From Karstenula rhodostoma CBS 690.94 (taxonomy: Eukaryota > Ascomycota > Dothideomycetes > Pleosporales > Didymosphaeriaceae): a DNA stretch of 64,000 nt. This document shows, in pieces, positions 10,695 through 23,178 of the stretch (within the stretch, counting starts at the first letter, position 1; every line of letters begins with the position of its first letter). The stretch lies in contig MU001494.1 of NCBI GenBank assembly GCA_010093485.1, forward strand, positions 1,891,937-1,955,936, given 5' to 3'. Position numbers and translations under genes: made by a program. The notes under the pieces were generated by a model. That model made no database searches. It had not been told where the DNA came from and worked only from the letters and a program-made list of their open reading frames with translations.

Positions 10695-13351
10695 TCAGTT
10701 CGGCGTTTCTGTTTTTCTTCCGTGGATCTCTCCTGGGTGGTAGACAGTCGTAGTACCATGGTGATCAGCCGGGGATGCATTGTCATTGAGCATACCGAAG
10801 AAATGCGGGTCGCTGAGGGCGTCCTCAAGGATCTGCGTATAGGACGGGGCCGACGGTTGGTCGAGGCTGAGTGCATCGTTGACGCTATGGGAGATGTCTC
10901 TACCTCGCTGAATGAAGTTATCGGAAGACTGCCGCTGCTTGGGCTTTTCTCCGATCTTCTTCAACCCCGCCTGGCTGGCGGCAGCAGCTTTAGTGATTGT
11001 GCGTGCCGTCTTGAAAGCATTCGCGACAAACTCCCTTATTGCATTCGGGGGGTCATTGATGGCTATGGGCTTTGCCATGCGGTTTACTCCGTAAATGGTC
11101 GAAAACACTCCATGCTTAGCGCCCAGTTTGCCGCTCTGTTTCGTAGAGTACGACGCCGGGCTGCCGTCGTGCTCCCCCCAGACACTCTGGGTGAACGTTA
11201 CGCCAACGAACTGATACTTGGTCTTAATGAGATCGTCCTTTTCGTCGAACTTCATTCCTCCAACCGTCCACTTTGGAATAGGCAGAGTGATATCGGGGGC
11301 ACTTAGGCGCCCGCCGCTTTGCAGATTCTCCAGAACATGTTCACGCAAGGTGCGCGTTTCTAGAGCTACTCGAGAATTGTTCATCTGTATGCTCTGATAG
11401 GTCTGGAACCAAACGTCAACAGCCTCTTCGGGGAGGAGTACTTGATGGTTTCCAGCACCAAAGCTAAGGATGACTTTTGACAGTCCTTGTTGGCCGTCTA
11501 TAAACCGGAAGTAGGCCATGAGCTTGGGAAACTTGTACGGCAACAGATCCGAGGTATAGTTGCCTGGTCCAGGCTGAGCAATAAACTCGTAACACAGAAG
11601 TGGCCGCGTGGTGAAGCTTGTTGTGAAGGCTTGGTCAGCAAACATGGAGGACAGTCCTGGTAATGCGGGAACAAAGTATGCCGCTTCTGAGCTCGAGTCT
11701 TCCAAAGGTAGCAGTGCGTGACCATATATAGCTTTCAATCGGATTTCTGTTTTATGATTCCACTTCTGGTGTTTTATCTTGATGCGTTGGTTTGGAGTGG
11801 GAGGCGTAAGAGTCATCTTCAGGACGTGCTCCTGTGCAGTTTTCACTCGTCGCGCGACACTGGCCGACGTAGGATACGTGACGTTGGCTTGTTTCATAGG
11901 TAGTGACCAACGCCCGAATTTGGAGTTGCGAGCTTTGTACTCGACACTCTCTTTCTCTACCACTACTGGCCTAAAATGATCAGGGCTTTCAAGGGTGCTT
12001 CGTCCTGTGGTGTCGACAGTGCCAAGTGATGTACTCTTAAGCGGTAAAATCTTGACCAAACATCGCATCGCCTCTGCAATGGTCTCTTTATCCAGAGCTC
12101 GAATTATAATCTGTTCAGATTAGTTGGAAGCAAGTCTGTTCGAGACACAGAGCGTACCTGGTCCGTAGCGCGTTGGAGTTGTGCTCCTGTCAGGGAAGTT
12201 ACAGTTGCGAGAACGTCCCCTGGGAAGACACTGTCAATCGTAGGCTCGGCGCCATTGAGCGTTTTCAGATGCGGGACCCATGTGTTGAAGTGAAAGCGCT
12301 GTGACTCTGATGCCAGCAGGAGTTGCTCTACATCATTCGCTGCGTATTCCGCTGTGTGCTTGTCGGCTGTGATGCGCAAAACTTTGTCTGCGGTGTTCAC
12401 GTCAAGCCTGGCCTTTCGGTTTCGCCCAATCCTGTCGAGTACTGTTTCGGTTCCCGAGGTGAGCATGGCCAGCTGCCAGTCCTTCAGCGCCAACTCGATC
12501 TCACCAGTGGCCTCAAGCTCTTCAAGCATTATGAGCTTCCATACATCGCGCAGGATCTGGTCCACCAACAGGTGCTTGCCAATATTCTTGCGCTTCTTTT
12601 TCGAATGGACGTCCAAGCTCGGCAAGCGTCTGTCTATCTGCGATGTTCCAGGAGTCCATTCGGAGCGCAGAGAAGTCCGCTTGGCGGTCCCCTGCAACTT
12701 CTTCAAACGGTCCCTGACCTCCTGCGGCACGCGGTCTTTCTCCACGCCCTTCCTTTCCGAATAGTAGTGCGAGAGTTGCGCGCCGGTGAAAGATTTGAAG
12801 AGATGGTTTGACAGTCTAAAGTAGACGGTCTGGCTGACATAGTGCCCTTCATCTGCAATGGCGTCGTCGTTGGTGGCCTTCTGGCGCAATTTGTCAAGCT
12901 GTTCCACGACTTCCTCGAGTGTTGCAGGCCTCTCGTCGGCAAGCGCCTCGGCGAGCTTGAGGGGTATGTGCTCGTCGTCGTGCACGATCTGAGGCTCCGG
13001 TATGGCTTCTCGCTTCTTTCTTTCGCCCAGCTCCTCTAAAACTATAATCGAGGCATCCTCGCCGAGCGTTTTGGAACCTTCGAGGCGTGCGGTGGTCTCC
13101 CGGATATGCCCCCCTCCTTTACGCTTGCGTAGGCGAATGCCAAGCGGATGCTCGCTCAAATGTGGTCTTGGTTGGAAATTTGGTCTCGATTCGCTGTCAA
13201 GGTCCTCGTCAGATGCATCGCGGCGGCGACGGCTGGAGGCGGAGAAGGAGGCGTGCGGCGCGCGTCGGGGGAGAGCGGGAAGGCGCAGACGGGCCTGGGT
13301 CAGCTCGCAGCGCAGGCATACAAATGCACTGGAAGCGCGAGGCGCAAGCAT
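10695..13351 (-). CDS. SLS1: SLS1-like mitochondrial inner-membrane protein
   Basis: Two exons, 13351-12158 and 12110-10695, with a 47-bp GTACGC...ACAG intron; about 869 residues. I chose the ATG at 13351 because it gives a classic mitochondrial presequence (Arg/Ser/Ala/Leu-rich, no acids, about residues 1-45). An in-frame ATG at 13522 would add 57 residues. The rest matches the fungal Sls1 family of inner-membrane-associated proteins that couple mitochondrial mRNA delivery or translation to the membrane and support respiratory-chain expression. A basic GRNRKARLDV segment near the end of exon 1 lies in the KH-like part. The fit is by overall family pattern rather than a catalytic motif. Confidence 0.75.
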
Positions 13352-13590
13352 AGGGAGCGGACAGCGGGTGCTGGATCGAACGGATGCAGCTGCAGGGAGC
13401 GCAGGAGGGCTAGAGTGCACTTGCAGTGAAGCGTGAAGCGCTGGCTTCGAAACTTTGTTCACCGCCTGCAGCCCTACTGATTCTGCCGACGCCAATTCAC
13501 GTGCCCGTCCGCGACGCGTCACTCAGAACTTGTCAAAGTTATGAAGCATGGATGGATCATTGTTTGTTCGCATGGGTTTGGGTATAACAA

Positions 13591-14809
13591 TCATATCGGC
13601 AATTGCCAGCTGCACAGGTCTTCCCGGACGTCAAACTCGTCCACCTCGTGGTGCGGCTTGCGTCGTTCCCGCTTGGCCTCTGCTTGCATCTGATGTGCCT
13701 GCTGCTTCAGACTGCCTCTGCCACGCACATTCGCTGGGCTCGACGCCGTGTCGCCCGGCCTTAGTGTCTCGTGTGATTTGCGCAGTATGCTGCCTCCCTT
13801 GCGCGACTCGCCCTCGCTCATCGAGCCACCGCTGTCACCGTTCACAAACCTGATGCGTCTGGGCTCGTCGTATGGCTTCTCGCGGTCGCCCCAGCCATCA
13901 CCGCCCGAGAAGATGTCTTCGATGCATTCGTCTGCCTTGAGCTCCCCCGGCTGGGCAGACCAGTAGGCCGCGAGCGTCCGCCTGTACATGTCCTGGAGCT
14001 CACCCGCTTCTCGCGACCCGGCACTTAGGGAAGGCGTTGCTGCAAAACTGTCAGCACTGTGCAGCAGCTCTACATGGAAAACACATACAGCCCGCATCCT
14101 CGACATCTCCCTGCTCGCCCGACACGATCCCCGCGATCCCGCTGAAGACCTGCGCCGTCTTCAGCGCCGGCGCAACAAAGTTTCTGTCGCCCTCGATCTG
14201 GTGCATGAAGACGCTGATCTTGAGCGTGCTGTTGATCTTGCTGTTCTGCATGAGATACCTCCGCGTCACGCCGGGCTCATCACCCTCAATCCTGTTCATC
14301 TCGCTCTGCTCCACGTATTCGGCCAGGTTGAGCTTGACGTTCCCCAATGTGATGCGCTCGGCCCTGCCGCCGCCCGAGTACTCCTGCACCACCTCGAAGT
14401 CCACCGAGTTCTCCTGCAGCATGCCGCTCTTATCGACGACCATCTTGACGGCGAGCTTGGTCTCGTAGTCATAGCTGACTTTATGGTCCTTGATGGGGCA
14501 TTTTTCGGTGCGGCCGCGGTGCTCGGCGGCCGTCGAGTGTGGCAGGTGCCATTTCACGAACGAGTTGCCGGAAACGAGCGGAACGTTGTTGAGGTCGATG
14601 ATCTGCGCACAGTCAGGCCCTGGCCGACGCAACACCACGCGCACAGGAGTCGCCCACTTTCAGGTGCAATTCGAACTTGGGCTGCGCATTTGTCAGCCGC
14701 CGCGTCCTATATCCTGGGGGGGTCAGGCGTGGGGCCTTACGCGGCGGTTCTTGGGCACTGGAATCGTGAGCGTTTGCGTCGCAAAGGCGACCGAGCGCTT
14801 GAGAGACAT
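13591..14809 (-). CDS. NT-C2 (EEIG1/EHBP1-type) domain protein
   Basis: Four exons, 14809-14741, 14681-14658, 14602-14089 and 14039-13591, give 351 residues. The 24-bp second exon encodes only PKFELHLK. The splices restore the canonical opening KFELHLKIIDLNNVPLVSG, followed by SFVKWHLP and HRGRTEK, the N-terminal C2 domain of EEIG1/EHBP1 proteins (residues ~24-180). The C-terminal half is polar and disordered. Family members bind membranes and Rab or actin partners in endocytic traffic; the fungal role is not defined by sequence. The short micro-exon makes this easy to misannotate. Confidence 0.85.
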
Positions 14810-15084
14810 CCCTCACCGAAGGCTTGCATGGTGGAGGAAGCGTGGGGCGTCGGCTCACGGCTATAATAGGCAGTATCGAATATCAGCGGTGCTGAGGTGT
14901 GACGGCGGGCAGGCAGGTGTGACCCGGATGCGGTGCAGGGTGGTGAATGGAACGCTCGGACGGTCGAAGCTAAACTCCGCTCACATCCGCCAGCGCGGTT
15001 TTGGATCCGACACCAAGTGCATTCTTCCCAGCATCCAACCTCGACCATGGCATTGTCGCCCAGAAACGCTCTCGGTACTGCCTC

Positions 15085-16668
15085 ATGACGCCGGACCCAG
15101 ACGCAATCGCAGAGTGCGTTCTTGCGACATTCCATCACCTGCCTGATAAGCGCAAGCCTAGGCCGGAATCCGACGGTGCGCGTGAATGGGTACCCCTCGC
15201 CGGCATTGTGCTAGCTGATAAGGGTACGCCATACTATTGATGCTCTGTAACGCTGTCGTAAGCCGATGCTAATCGTCTACCGAAGATGGCAAGCTGTCCT
15301 GTGTCTCGTTGGGGTGAGTTTTCCTAATCGGGGTTTTGCATTTTGTGCACTGGAGTTTCTGCATGTACCTGGTGTACCAAAAGTAGCATGTGTGATCTAG
15401 CACCCGTGAATGTCAAACGAGATGCCCAATATGAAAAAGAGCATTTCCGGCATAAATCAGACAAGAAAAAACAGAATGTCTAGTATTGGAAAAAGAAATG
15501 ACGAGAACAAACCACCTCCAGAAACGAAGATACATCTCATCTGAATACGACACTGACCTCCCCCAGAACCGGCATGAAATGTCTCCCCTCAAACAAACTC
15601 CCGCTAGCTCACGGCAACGCCCTCCACGATTGGCACGCCGAAGTCCTCGCCATCCGAGCCTTCAACCGCTTCCTCCTCGACGAGCTCCTCCTCACCCTAA
15701 CAGCTCCCCAACCCAACTCCTCCTACCTCCAAGAAATCCCATCTTCAAAACGCACCTCTTCAGCCCCCCAGCCCTTCACCCTCCGTGACGACATCCGCAT
15801 CTACATGTACTGCTCCGAAGCCCCCTGCGGCGACGCCAGCATGGAGCTCACCATGGCCCTACAAGACGACGCCACGCCGTGGACGACGCCCGCACCAACC
15901 GTCTCGGCAGCCCCAACCTCCGCCATCACCTCACTGCCACAAGCCCCAAACACGCAAGTGCCCACCGCATTACGAGGCCGCACGCACTTCTCCCACCTCG
16001 GCGCCGTCCGCTGCAAGCCCTCGCGCCCAGACGCCCCACCCACCCTCTCCAAATCCTGCACCGACAAGCTCGCCCTGCACCAAGCGACCTCGCTCCTCTC
16101 CAGCCTCACCTCCCTGCTCATCTCCCCGCGCAACGCATATCTCCACTCCCTCGTGCTCCCAGCATCTCAGCACGTCCCCGCTGCCTGCACCCGCGCCTTC
16201 AGCGCAGCAGGCCGCATGGCCCCCGCGGTGGAGAAAGCGCCCGCGTGGGAGGGAGGGTATAGGTGGTCTGCGTTCTCGGTGGTGGGCACGACGAGGGAGT
16301 TCGTCTGGAGCAGGCGGATGGTGCCGCCTGCGGCCAGGGCGGCGAGCAGTAATCTCAGCGCTGTGTGGACGCCGGCGTGGCAGGAGACGGTGATAGGGGG
16401 CGTGCTGCAGGGACGAAAACAGTTCGATCCGCGGGGCGCGAGTAGGATTTGTCGAAGGGGGATGTGGGAGGTGGCGGTGAGGGTTGCGGCGGGTGTTGGG
16501 GTGAGTGCGTTGTGCGAGGTTCTTGGGAAGAAGGAGTATAGGGATGTGAAGGAGGGGGATGTGTTAGGTGCGCGGAGGAGAGTTAAGGAGGATGTCAAGA
16601 AGGTGGGATTGAGTGGGTGGGTTGAGAATAGGGGGGATGATGGGTTTGGGCTTCGGATTGGGGAGTAG
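15085..16668 (+). CDS. TAD1: tRNA-specific adenosine deaminase (A37, ADAT1-type)
   Basis: Three exons, 15085-15223, 15286-15313 and 15567-16668, give 422 residues. Joining them yields the conserved run REWVPLAGIVLADKDGKLSC, then LGTGMKCLP. The editase active site is visible: zinc-binding H79 and proton-shuttle E81 in DWHAEVLAIRAF, Cys143 in SEAPCGDAS and Cys220 in SCTDKLA. The enzyme deaminates adenosine 37 of tRNA-Ala to inosine. The second intron is 253 bp, long for this window, so an extra small exon is possible, though the frame is consistent without one. The catalytic set is complete. Confidence 0.92.
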
Positions 16669-16736
16669 GGTGGTGGTGAAATGGGGTATCATGTTGTCTT
16701 CCTCGGTAGTCAGCGATTACAGCGTGTCTGATGGCA

Positions 16737-18250
16737 TCATATATCCCCAATACCCCTCTCCCCACACACAAACGTCCCCCACCCTCCGCCTCTCTCACCC
16801 CACCGATCACTCATAATCTCCATCACGCTGACCATCTCAACGCCCTTCCGCACCCTCTTCACGACTTCCCCATCCGCATACACAGCCCGCGCATCCACCT
16901 TCCTACGCGGCATCTTCTCCACCAACAGCGACAGATCCAGATACGGTGACAATAGACCCATCAACGCCGGTACGTTCTTGTTCGACGCAAATATCGAAGG
17001 CGGTGGCGGTGGCTGTTGCCGATTCCCCTGATCCGGACTCACCTTTTTGGGTGGTGGTCGAGGTGGCACGCTTGGGTTGGAGAGCAGCGTGTGGAGTTTA
17101 TGGTTGCGCGTTAGGTGGGACAGTGTGAGTAGGAAGGAGGATGTTAGTGCCTGTGCTGTTCTCTGTGTCAGTACACTGCCGAGAAGCAGAAGGGAGGTCC
17201 TTTACCTTGTGCGTAGTCTTTCTGTAGCAGAGGACTAACAACGTGAGCGAGATTGTCAATGAGCAGGAGGGCCGTTTTTGCGGATGTAGGGTCTGTCTTC
17301 GATGGTAGTTTTTCGGTTTCTGCCGACTGGGCTCGTGGGGTAGTAACCGCAGGTGGAGGATGAGAAGTATCGTCGCGTTGGTCGGCAGGCCCATCGACAA
17401 AAAGTATCTCCTCTTGTTCCTCTGTTGCTAGTTCCTCCGTCGTTGCAAAATCCATTGAAGTCGGGACTGCTGGCTCATCGTCAAACAACATCTCCTCTTC
17501 TTCGTCGCTATCCGCAACGAAGGTCCTCTTCGGCACGTCCTTCTGCGGTTCCGAGTCCCGTTCTTCTTGCACTTTCTCCAGTGGCGCATCTGCCTGCGAC
17601 CCCCCGACAGAAACCCCTCCCCCATGCTCTTCCAACCCCTGCAGATTCCGTTTCTCCAGCTCATCCCTCACCTCGCCAACAGCTTCCATAACCCCCACCA
17701 GATCAAAAGCCCGCATGATGTTCACCCGATCAAGTGCCTTCGCAGCGACGCCCTCCGCACCCATCCCTTCCATACCCAAGGCTACATTCACAGCACGAAG
17801 CAATCCCGCATCGTCCTGCAAACGAGCAAGAATAAACACATACAAGCGGAGAACATCGAAGTTACCCGTCGTATCCACAACCGCCGCAGACGAATGCGGG
17901 TCCTCCAGCAGCGACGAAGATAAGAGCGCGAGGCAGATCTATTCCTCGTTAGCTTCACAATATCAGTCTCTCTTTCACTCGTCCTGCAACGGTATAGAAT
18001 CCGTATGAAAGTCATGCAAACCCACCTCACCACCTCCACCCCCTGCATCCCCCCAAACACCCACCACTCTCCCACCCTCCAGCCCTCCCCCAAACGATGC
18101 ATCCACGCTCTTCGACCCCGTTTTCAAAACGCTTTCGCTTCTTGTAACTAGCGGCTTACCACCAATCGTATCCTCGAATAATCGGCCCAGCTCTTCATCA
18201 GTGATGACGGCGCTCGCGAGAAGCGGCTCTGCTGGTCTAGCAGGCGCCAT
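16737..18250 (-). CDS. Rad51/RecA-like DNA repair protein, degenerate P-loop
   Basis: Three exons, 18250-18026, 17938-17206 and 17155-16737, give 458 residues. The N-terminal part has SVDASFGGGLEGGRVVGVWG, the layout that precedes Walker A in Rad51 paralogues. The loop that follows is DAGGGGGE, with glycines where the Lys and Thr/Ser should be. A Walker-B-like strand ALLLIDNLAHVV occurs near residue 300. An acidic linker (EEEEMLFDDEPA) lies between. Known non-catalytic Rad51 relatives such as the yeast Shu proteins lack Walker A, so an accessory role in recombination is plausible. Function is inferred. The 3' part may hide one more small intron at GTGAGT near 17041. Confidence 0.6.
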
Positions 18251-19211
18251 CGCGTCATCCGAGAAAGTGAGTAGCCACCTTTGGGGATTCCATAGACTGG
18301 GTGGAAGACGGAGCATGCAACGGGACTGCGGATGGTGATTGTGGCGTTGAAAGTGTACAGTATGACTAGCGTGTCTTCCCACAAAGGAAAGCACACTACA
18401 CTGGGCGTCCACGACCGCGCCAGCCACGCCCAAACACGCTCAGAGACGAGGCGGTATATCTATTCGTGGATACGACGCGATACCGGGGTTCGCATGAGAA
18501 TGCATGACGCCATAGCGCACGACACCCGAGCATCTGGAACGTGGCGTGAATCGCGAACCTCAGCTCGTGTGTGGCTTCGTTGCAGCTGAAGTCTCGGAGC
18601 ACCCGCCGTCACGGACCTGCGTTAGAATGCATGCGAAGGATGATCGCTTGCCGATCCGCTTCGCCCACACTAACCGCACTTCAAGACACATAGCATGTTA
18701 CGTAGTAAATGCTCCTTGTGTAGTAAACTTCAACACAGCGGACATCAGTGCACATAATGCTTTCATTGAACTACAAACTCCTGTCCCAAGCTCGCGTTGA
18801 AAAGGGATTCCGAGGCGGTATAGACGCCTATTAATGAGCAAGTAAGAAAAAACTAAAGGAGAAAGTGGTGTTTTGTCCTGTTGCGTCCCTTGCAACGTTC
18901 GTCGTTCCTAGGTGCCGTTTTGAATCACGCGTTTCCCCTCCAAAGTGTACACCTAAAATAGCCATATCCAAACTGCCCTCCAATACTACTCTATGCCGTT
19001 ACCAACTCCGCGGTGTGGCATGTTCGACTGACGATGGGAGAAATGTCCGTCATGGGGTATGTGCCTGGGTGGCGTGCTACTGCTCCGACTTGGTGATGGG
19101 AGAATCAATGGGTCTGGCCGGCAGTAGGTGATCTCGGCACAGGCGTCGCGTGTGTGGATGTCATTATGCATGTTAAATCAAGAATGATCATCCAATTCCA
19201 TCGTGCGGTGC
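18251..19211. other. Intergenic stretch
   Basis: Promoter of the Rad51-like gene on the left and 3' region of the Pal1 gene on the right. No additional gene recognised; short frames on both strands lack protein-like composition. Confidence 0.5.
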
Positions 19212-21025
19212 TTAGGTAGGGCGCTCGGGTCGCGGCCGTCGTCCGCCCTTCATACTCTTGACGCGGTTGAGGAATCCACCGGCGCTCTGAGGCTTCGGCT
19301 CCACGGGTGAACCAATGCTATCCGCAGTGATCGTACGCGTCAAAGCATTGCGACCTCCGGGAGAAGTGGGTGCATTTACTCCTTCCTGCTGGGCCACGTT
19401 GATTGTGGCGCCCTTATTGTCGTACGCTTGGTCGTAATCGTCAAAGAAGGGGTTTCTCTCGTTCTTGCTATTTGTCAAGCTGCCTGTGGTCAAGGGCCCG
19501 TTGGGGCTGCCGCCTCCATACCGAGCTTCAGGAGATGCGATGCGGGGCCTGTCGCCGTAGTCTCGTCGAGGTTGGTTCAAGCCGCGGAAGCGCTGAGCAA
19601 TCGACTTCTTTCGGCCAAGACCACCATCCGCGAAGCTCTTCTGGGTTTCAGCCTCGCGTTGCTGGATAGCAGTGCGTGACGCTGGTGCGCCCTCGAGGAA
19701 AGTCGATGTGCCCAGACCATGGGTTTGGTCCCCGTGTACAATATCCTCACGTTCCTTGGGACCGAATGTCAACGAGCGCGCTTCCAGCCCTGGGCGCTTC
19801 CAAGTGTTGGAAGCTCCACCAAAATCGGTGAATCCCTCGGCACCTCGGCCGTGAATCTTGTCCAAGTCAATCTTGTCGTTTAGCGGGCCAGATCCGCCAA
19901 GTGCATTGTTTGCTGATCCAACGGGGAACGCAGACATAGGCGCACGCTTGTCCTTTTCGCGGTTGCGGTGAGGCTGCACAGCATCGTAGGGACCGTCGTG
20001 ATGGATCATGCTCGGGCCGTAAATGCCGCTCACATCCAGTTTGTCGATGATGTCGAGACCGTGTGGTTTGCGGACCTTTGTCGAACGAGACTTGCTGTCG
20101 CGGGCAACCTCGTCTCTGTCTCTGCGGCGCTCTCTGCGCCGACGCTCCTCGTTCGGATCCAACGAACCCTTGTCGATCATGGACGACTCTGAGTTACGGC
20201 GCGGTCGCCTGCTGGGCTCCCTCCTGTTCGGGCTGCCCCGCGGCGGAGGGTCTCGTCGAGAGCTCGAAGCTCCAGGGGGCCGAGGGGGTCCACGGGGAGG
20301 GCCGCGGGGTCGATCGTCCCGTCGGTCATCACGTCGGTCGTCTCGCCGGTCGTCTCGCCGTTTCTCGCGCTCTTCCTCGTCGGAGCGAGACGGACGGTGG
20401 CCTGACTTGGGAGGAGCGCCGCTGTGAGGGGGTGGGCGAGGCGGAGCTCGCTTGTTCTCGCCATCGTCGAGCGTGAGGTTATCCTGTTGCAGGGGAGTGT
20501 GGTTAGCGAACTTGCTCGCAAAACGCCTCAGGCGATCCATCGTACGCTCGAGTGTGAGGAAACGTGTCTGGTGCAAGAGCGCGATGGGGAAAAGGACCGT
20601 GGTGCAGCTGCTGGTGCAACGCAACACAACCCGCTGGTGACGAGGGAATCAGGACGTACGAAGAGGTCTCTGGCATCGTCGCCAAAAGTCGTCTTCTTGG
20701 GCGACTCCTTCATTGTGACCGACATGTCGATCAATTGAGCCTGCCTGTTGAACTCGGCCTCGAAGGTCTGCAGGAAGGGGTTGCGGGACATGGGCCGGCC
20801 GCCTGCACTCGTCGGAGTCTGGAGAGCGGGCGAAGGGATGGCGGGAGACGTCGCTCTGTTGCGAAACGGATTCTTGGAGTTGAGTTCGAGCGTGAGCCCG
20901 GGCGAGGGGTGACGTTCTGTGCAAATAGGGGAGGTTAGGCTGGGACGTTTCGTCACCACGTCTGCAGGTGAAACAGGCGATAAGGACAGGAGCGTACCTG
21001 GTGGCATTGACGGTTCCGCGAACAT
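19212..21025 (-). CDS. Pal1-family cell morphology protein
   Basis: Three exons, 21025-20998, 20916-20660 and 20483-19212, give 518 residues. The first exon encodes only MFAEPSMPP plus one base. The conserved Pal1 features are NPFRNRATSP, then SRNPFLQTFEAEFN and FGDDARDLF, then the core RSTKVRKPHGLDIIDKLDVSGIYG split by low-complexity basic runs, and a C-terminal ERNPFFDDYDQAYD. Pal1 proteins (fission yeast Pal1) act at the cell cortex in polarised growth and endocytosis, interacting with Sla2/End4. NPF motifs are EH-domain ligands. A repeated DDRR stretch lies at about residues 165-185. The 176-bp second intron is among the longer ones here. Confidence 0.85.
20308..20360 (-). repeat. 12-bp tandem repeat coding DDRR
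   Basis: About four imperfect 12-bp units (cgtcggtcgtct type on the plus strand) encode repeated RDDR tetrapeptides in the Pal1 protein. The unit length keeps the frame whatever the copy number. Confidence 0.8.
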
Positions 21026-22070
21026 GATGGTGCGGCTGCTCGCAACCCTGCGCGGTGGACCCAATCACGGGGGCGTGCTGGGGTGGTGGCGGGCGAGATT
21101 GCGCTGGGCAAGCGACGGATTGTTGGCGACGGGGTGTGACGCGCGAGGCCAATCCTGCTGGCGGAGACCCGAGAGTTGGCAGGCTATAGGGGACACGGGT
21201 AAGACTGACGATTAGGAAGGGTGCTGTGTTTCGCGAGCAGCGGGCTACACAGCTTAGAGCAACGGGGAGCTCGTGGGCCGTCACAGGCTGTTCCTGGGCG
21301 CGACGGGTGTTGAGAGGCCGCGGTGATCTTCTTGGTGGACGCGGGCTAGTGCGTGTGCAGCCAGCGTGATGATTGCCGGCGTCAAGGACAGCGCGAGGTG
21401 CCGCAGGGTGTACGATGGAGGCGAACGGGAAGACTGGCGGGCGCGAGGTCGGAGCAGCAGCCGTGGAATAGGTAACAGTAAATAAGGGCTTCACGGTCCA
21501 GCGCTGGGGTAGAGTCCTGACTTATTGCAGGCGCGGCTCGACGACTGGCCACTGAGGGGAACTGTGCGCTGGTGGCGCCGCAGCTGATTTTCTAATTCGA
21601 CGCGCTGTGCCGGATCTGTACGAAATAGCCCGTATGATTGAGCCTTCGCTGTGGGGGAATGGGTAGCGGCGTAGCGCAGGGGTTGGCAACGCAGAGCGCC
21701 AGACATCACCACATCGCGCGTCGTCCTTGGATGCTGCAATCGGCCCCGGCGTCCAGTGCGCACCACCACCGCCCTCATCTCCCTTTGTGCACCTTTGTGC
21801 TCGACGTCTGCTGTCAACAGGGCCCACCCGACCAGGCTCTTAGGCGCACGGTTGGCGTGGCCACACTGCAAGTCCGCTACGCGGCTCCAGGCTAATTCAC
21901 CTCCAGCCCTCGAACGGGAATAGGCTTGCCGTCGCCCCCGCAGTCTGGACAGACCCTGAGACGCACACCGAGAGCCTCAGCCTCAGCGAACAGCCCGCTG
22001 CTCCTGGTCGTCACAGCAGCACCGTCGCCGGCGCAAATCCTCGCAGCGCCATCCGCCATCCCCGCTCCCC
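21026..22070. promoter_or_regulatory. Shared divergent promoter region, Pal1 / MED31
   Basis: Pal1 is transcribed leftward from 21025 and MED31 rightward from 22071, so this kilobase holds both 5' regions. I see no further gene and no single recognisable operator. G-rich and C-rich tracts create spurious frames on both strands. Confidence 0.45.
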
Positions 22071-22519
22071 ATGGCCTCCGCCGACGGACCCGACCACGTC
22101 CCCCGCTACGGAGGCTTTTCGCGCTTCGAGCTTGAGCTCGAGGTCCGTCTGAACCACGTGCTGCCCCTATTCATCACTGACACCCCCTAGTTCGTGCAGT
22201 GCCTTGCTAACCCTGCCTATCTCAATTACCTGGCCCAGCAAAAGATCCTCGACAAGCCAGATTTCGTGGCCTACCTCGGCTACCTCGAGTATTTCAAGGA
22301 TCCGAAATACTCCAAATTTCTTCAGTAGGTGCTCACGGGCCTGATCGCCAATAGCGTAGATGACTGATCATGTGGTGCAGCCATCCTGGGCCGACGCTCC
22401 GAGCACTGCAGCTGCTCCAGCAGGAACGTTTCCGCACCGACATCTTGAATCCCAGCCTCTTCAATTACATGATCATGGAGGGACTCAAGAACGCAATTCC
22501 TGCCAACAACAAGGATTGA
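22071..22519 (+). CDS. MED31: Mediator of RNA polymerase II subunit 31
   Basis: Three exons, 22071-22142, 22191-22324 and 22381-22519, give 114 residues, the normal size. Splicing produces the Soh1/MED31 signature: [20 protein letters not shown] across the first junction, then [16 protein letters not shown] and KDPKYSKFL, followed across the second junction by [18 protein letters not shown]. The protein is the most conserved Mediator subunit and sits in the middle module, linking activators to RNA polymerase II in the nucleus. No single frame covers it because both introns contain in-frame stops, so it is easily missed. Confidence 0.95.
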
Positions 22520-23178
22520 GTTGCGTCATCCGGTTCTCTCAGAAGCGTGCACAGCACAGCGCAGTGGGACGGCAGGCTTAGTCACCTAATAGCGCCCTGC
22601 CAGCGCTATTGGAGGAACCCCCGGCCCGGTTGATGTAAACAGAGGAAAGAGGCCATGGCCTATTATTGTCAGGGGAACGATTGCGGAAGGTTAATCATGA
22701 TTCATGAGTAGCGGTGGGTTGTTGGCAATCAATGGGCCAGGCCAAGGTCAAGGCTCTGATCCAACTCGGGATCAATGAACTGATACAGTGCTGCATGTCT
22801 TGTCCCTGGTCGATTTCGGAGCAAGATACGCATTGAATCTGGGCTCAAATATATCTACATGCACTACCGTTGCTTAGGCATACATGCTTACTGCTTTGTG
22901 TGTCTCGCTACTGTGGTTTTTCTGCCGTTCAATAGTTGACAACACTTGGCTGTATTGCTTTCTCGCGATATTGAAACACCTTGCTCCGCGGTGCAGCTAA
23001 CGATCCGACGTTCGCAAGGGCCGCCTTCGGGAGCTCGGCTGGCCCATGGCGACACGGTGCCACGTGACGTTGTTTGGCCTAGCTCCGCCCCACGTCCGTG
23101 AGGTGTCGCAATCGGAACATAGCTTGACATCAGGGTACCCTCTTGCGTCTACCCCTCCCGGACTGCGTCCTTTCCACT
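22520..23178. other. Intergenic stretch
   Basis: 3' region of MED31 and promoter of the TBC-domain gene. Nothing else recognised. Confidence 0.5.

Noticed and set aside
13988..14866. 292-codon plus-strand frame opposite the NT-C2 gene
   Set aside because: It is the antisense shadow of real exons; composition is His/Leu/Arg-rich with no family pattern.
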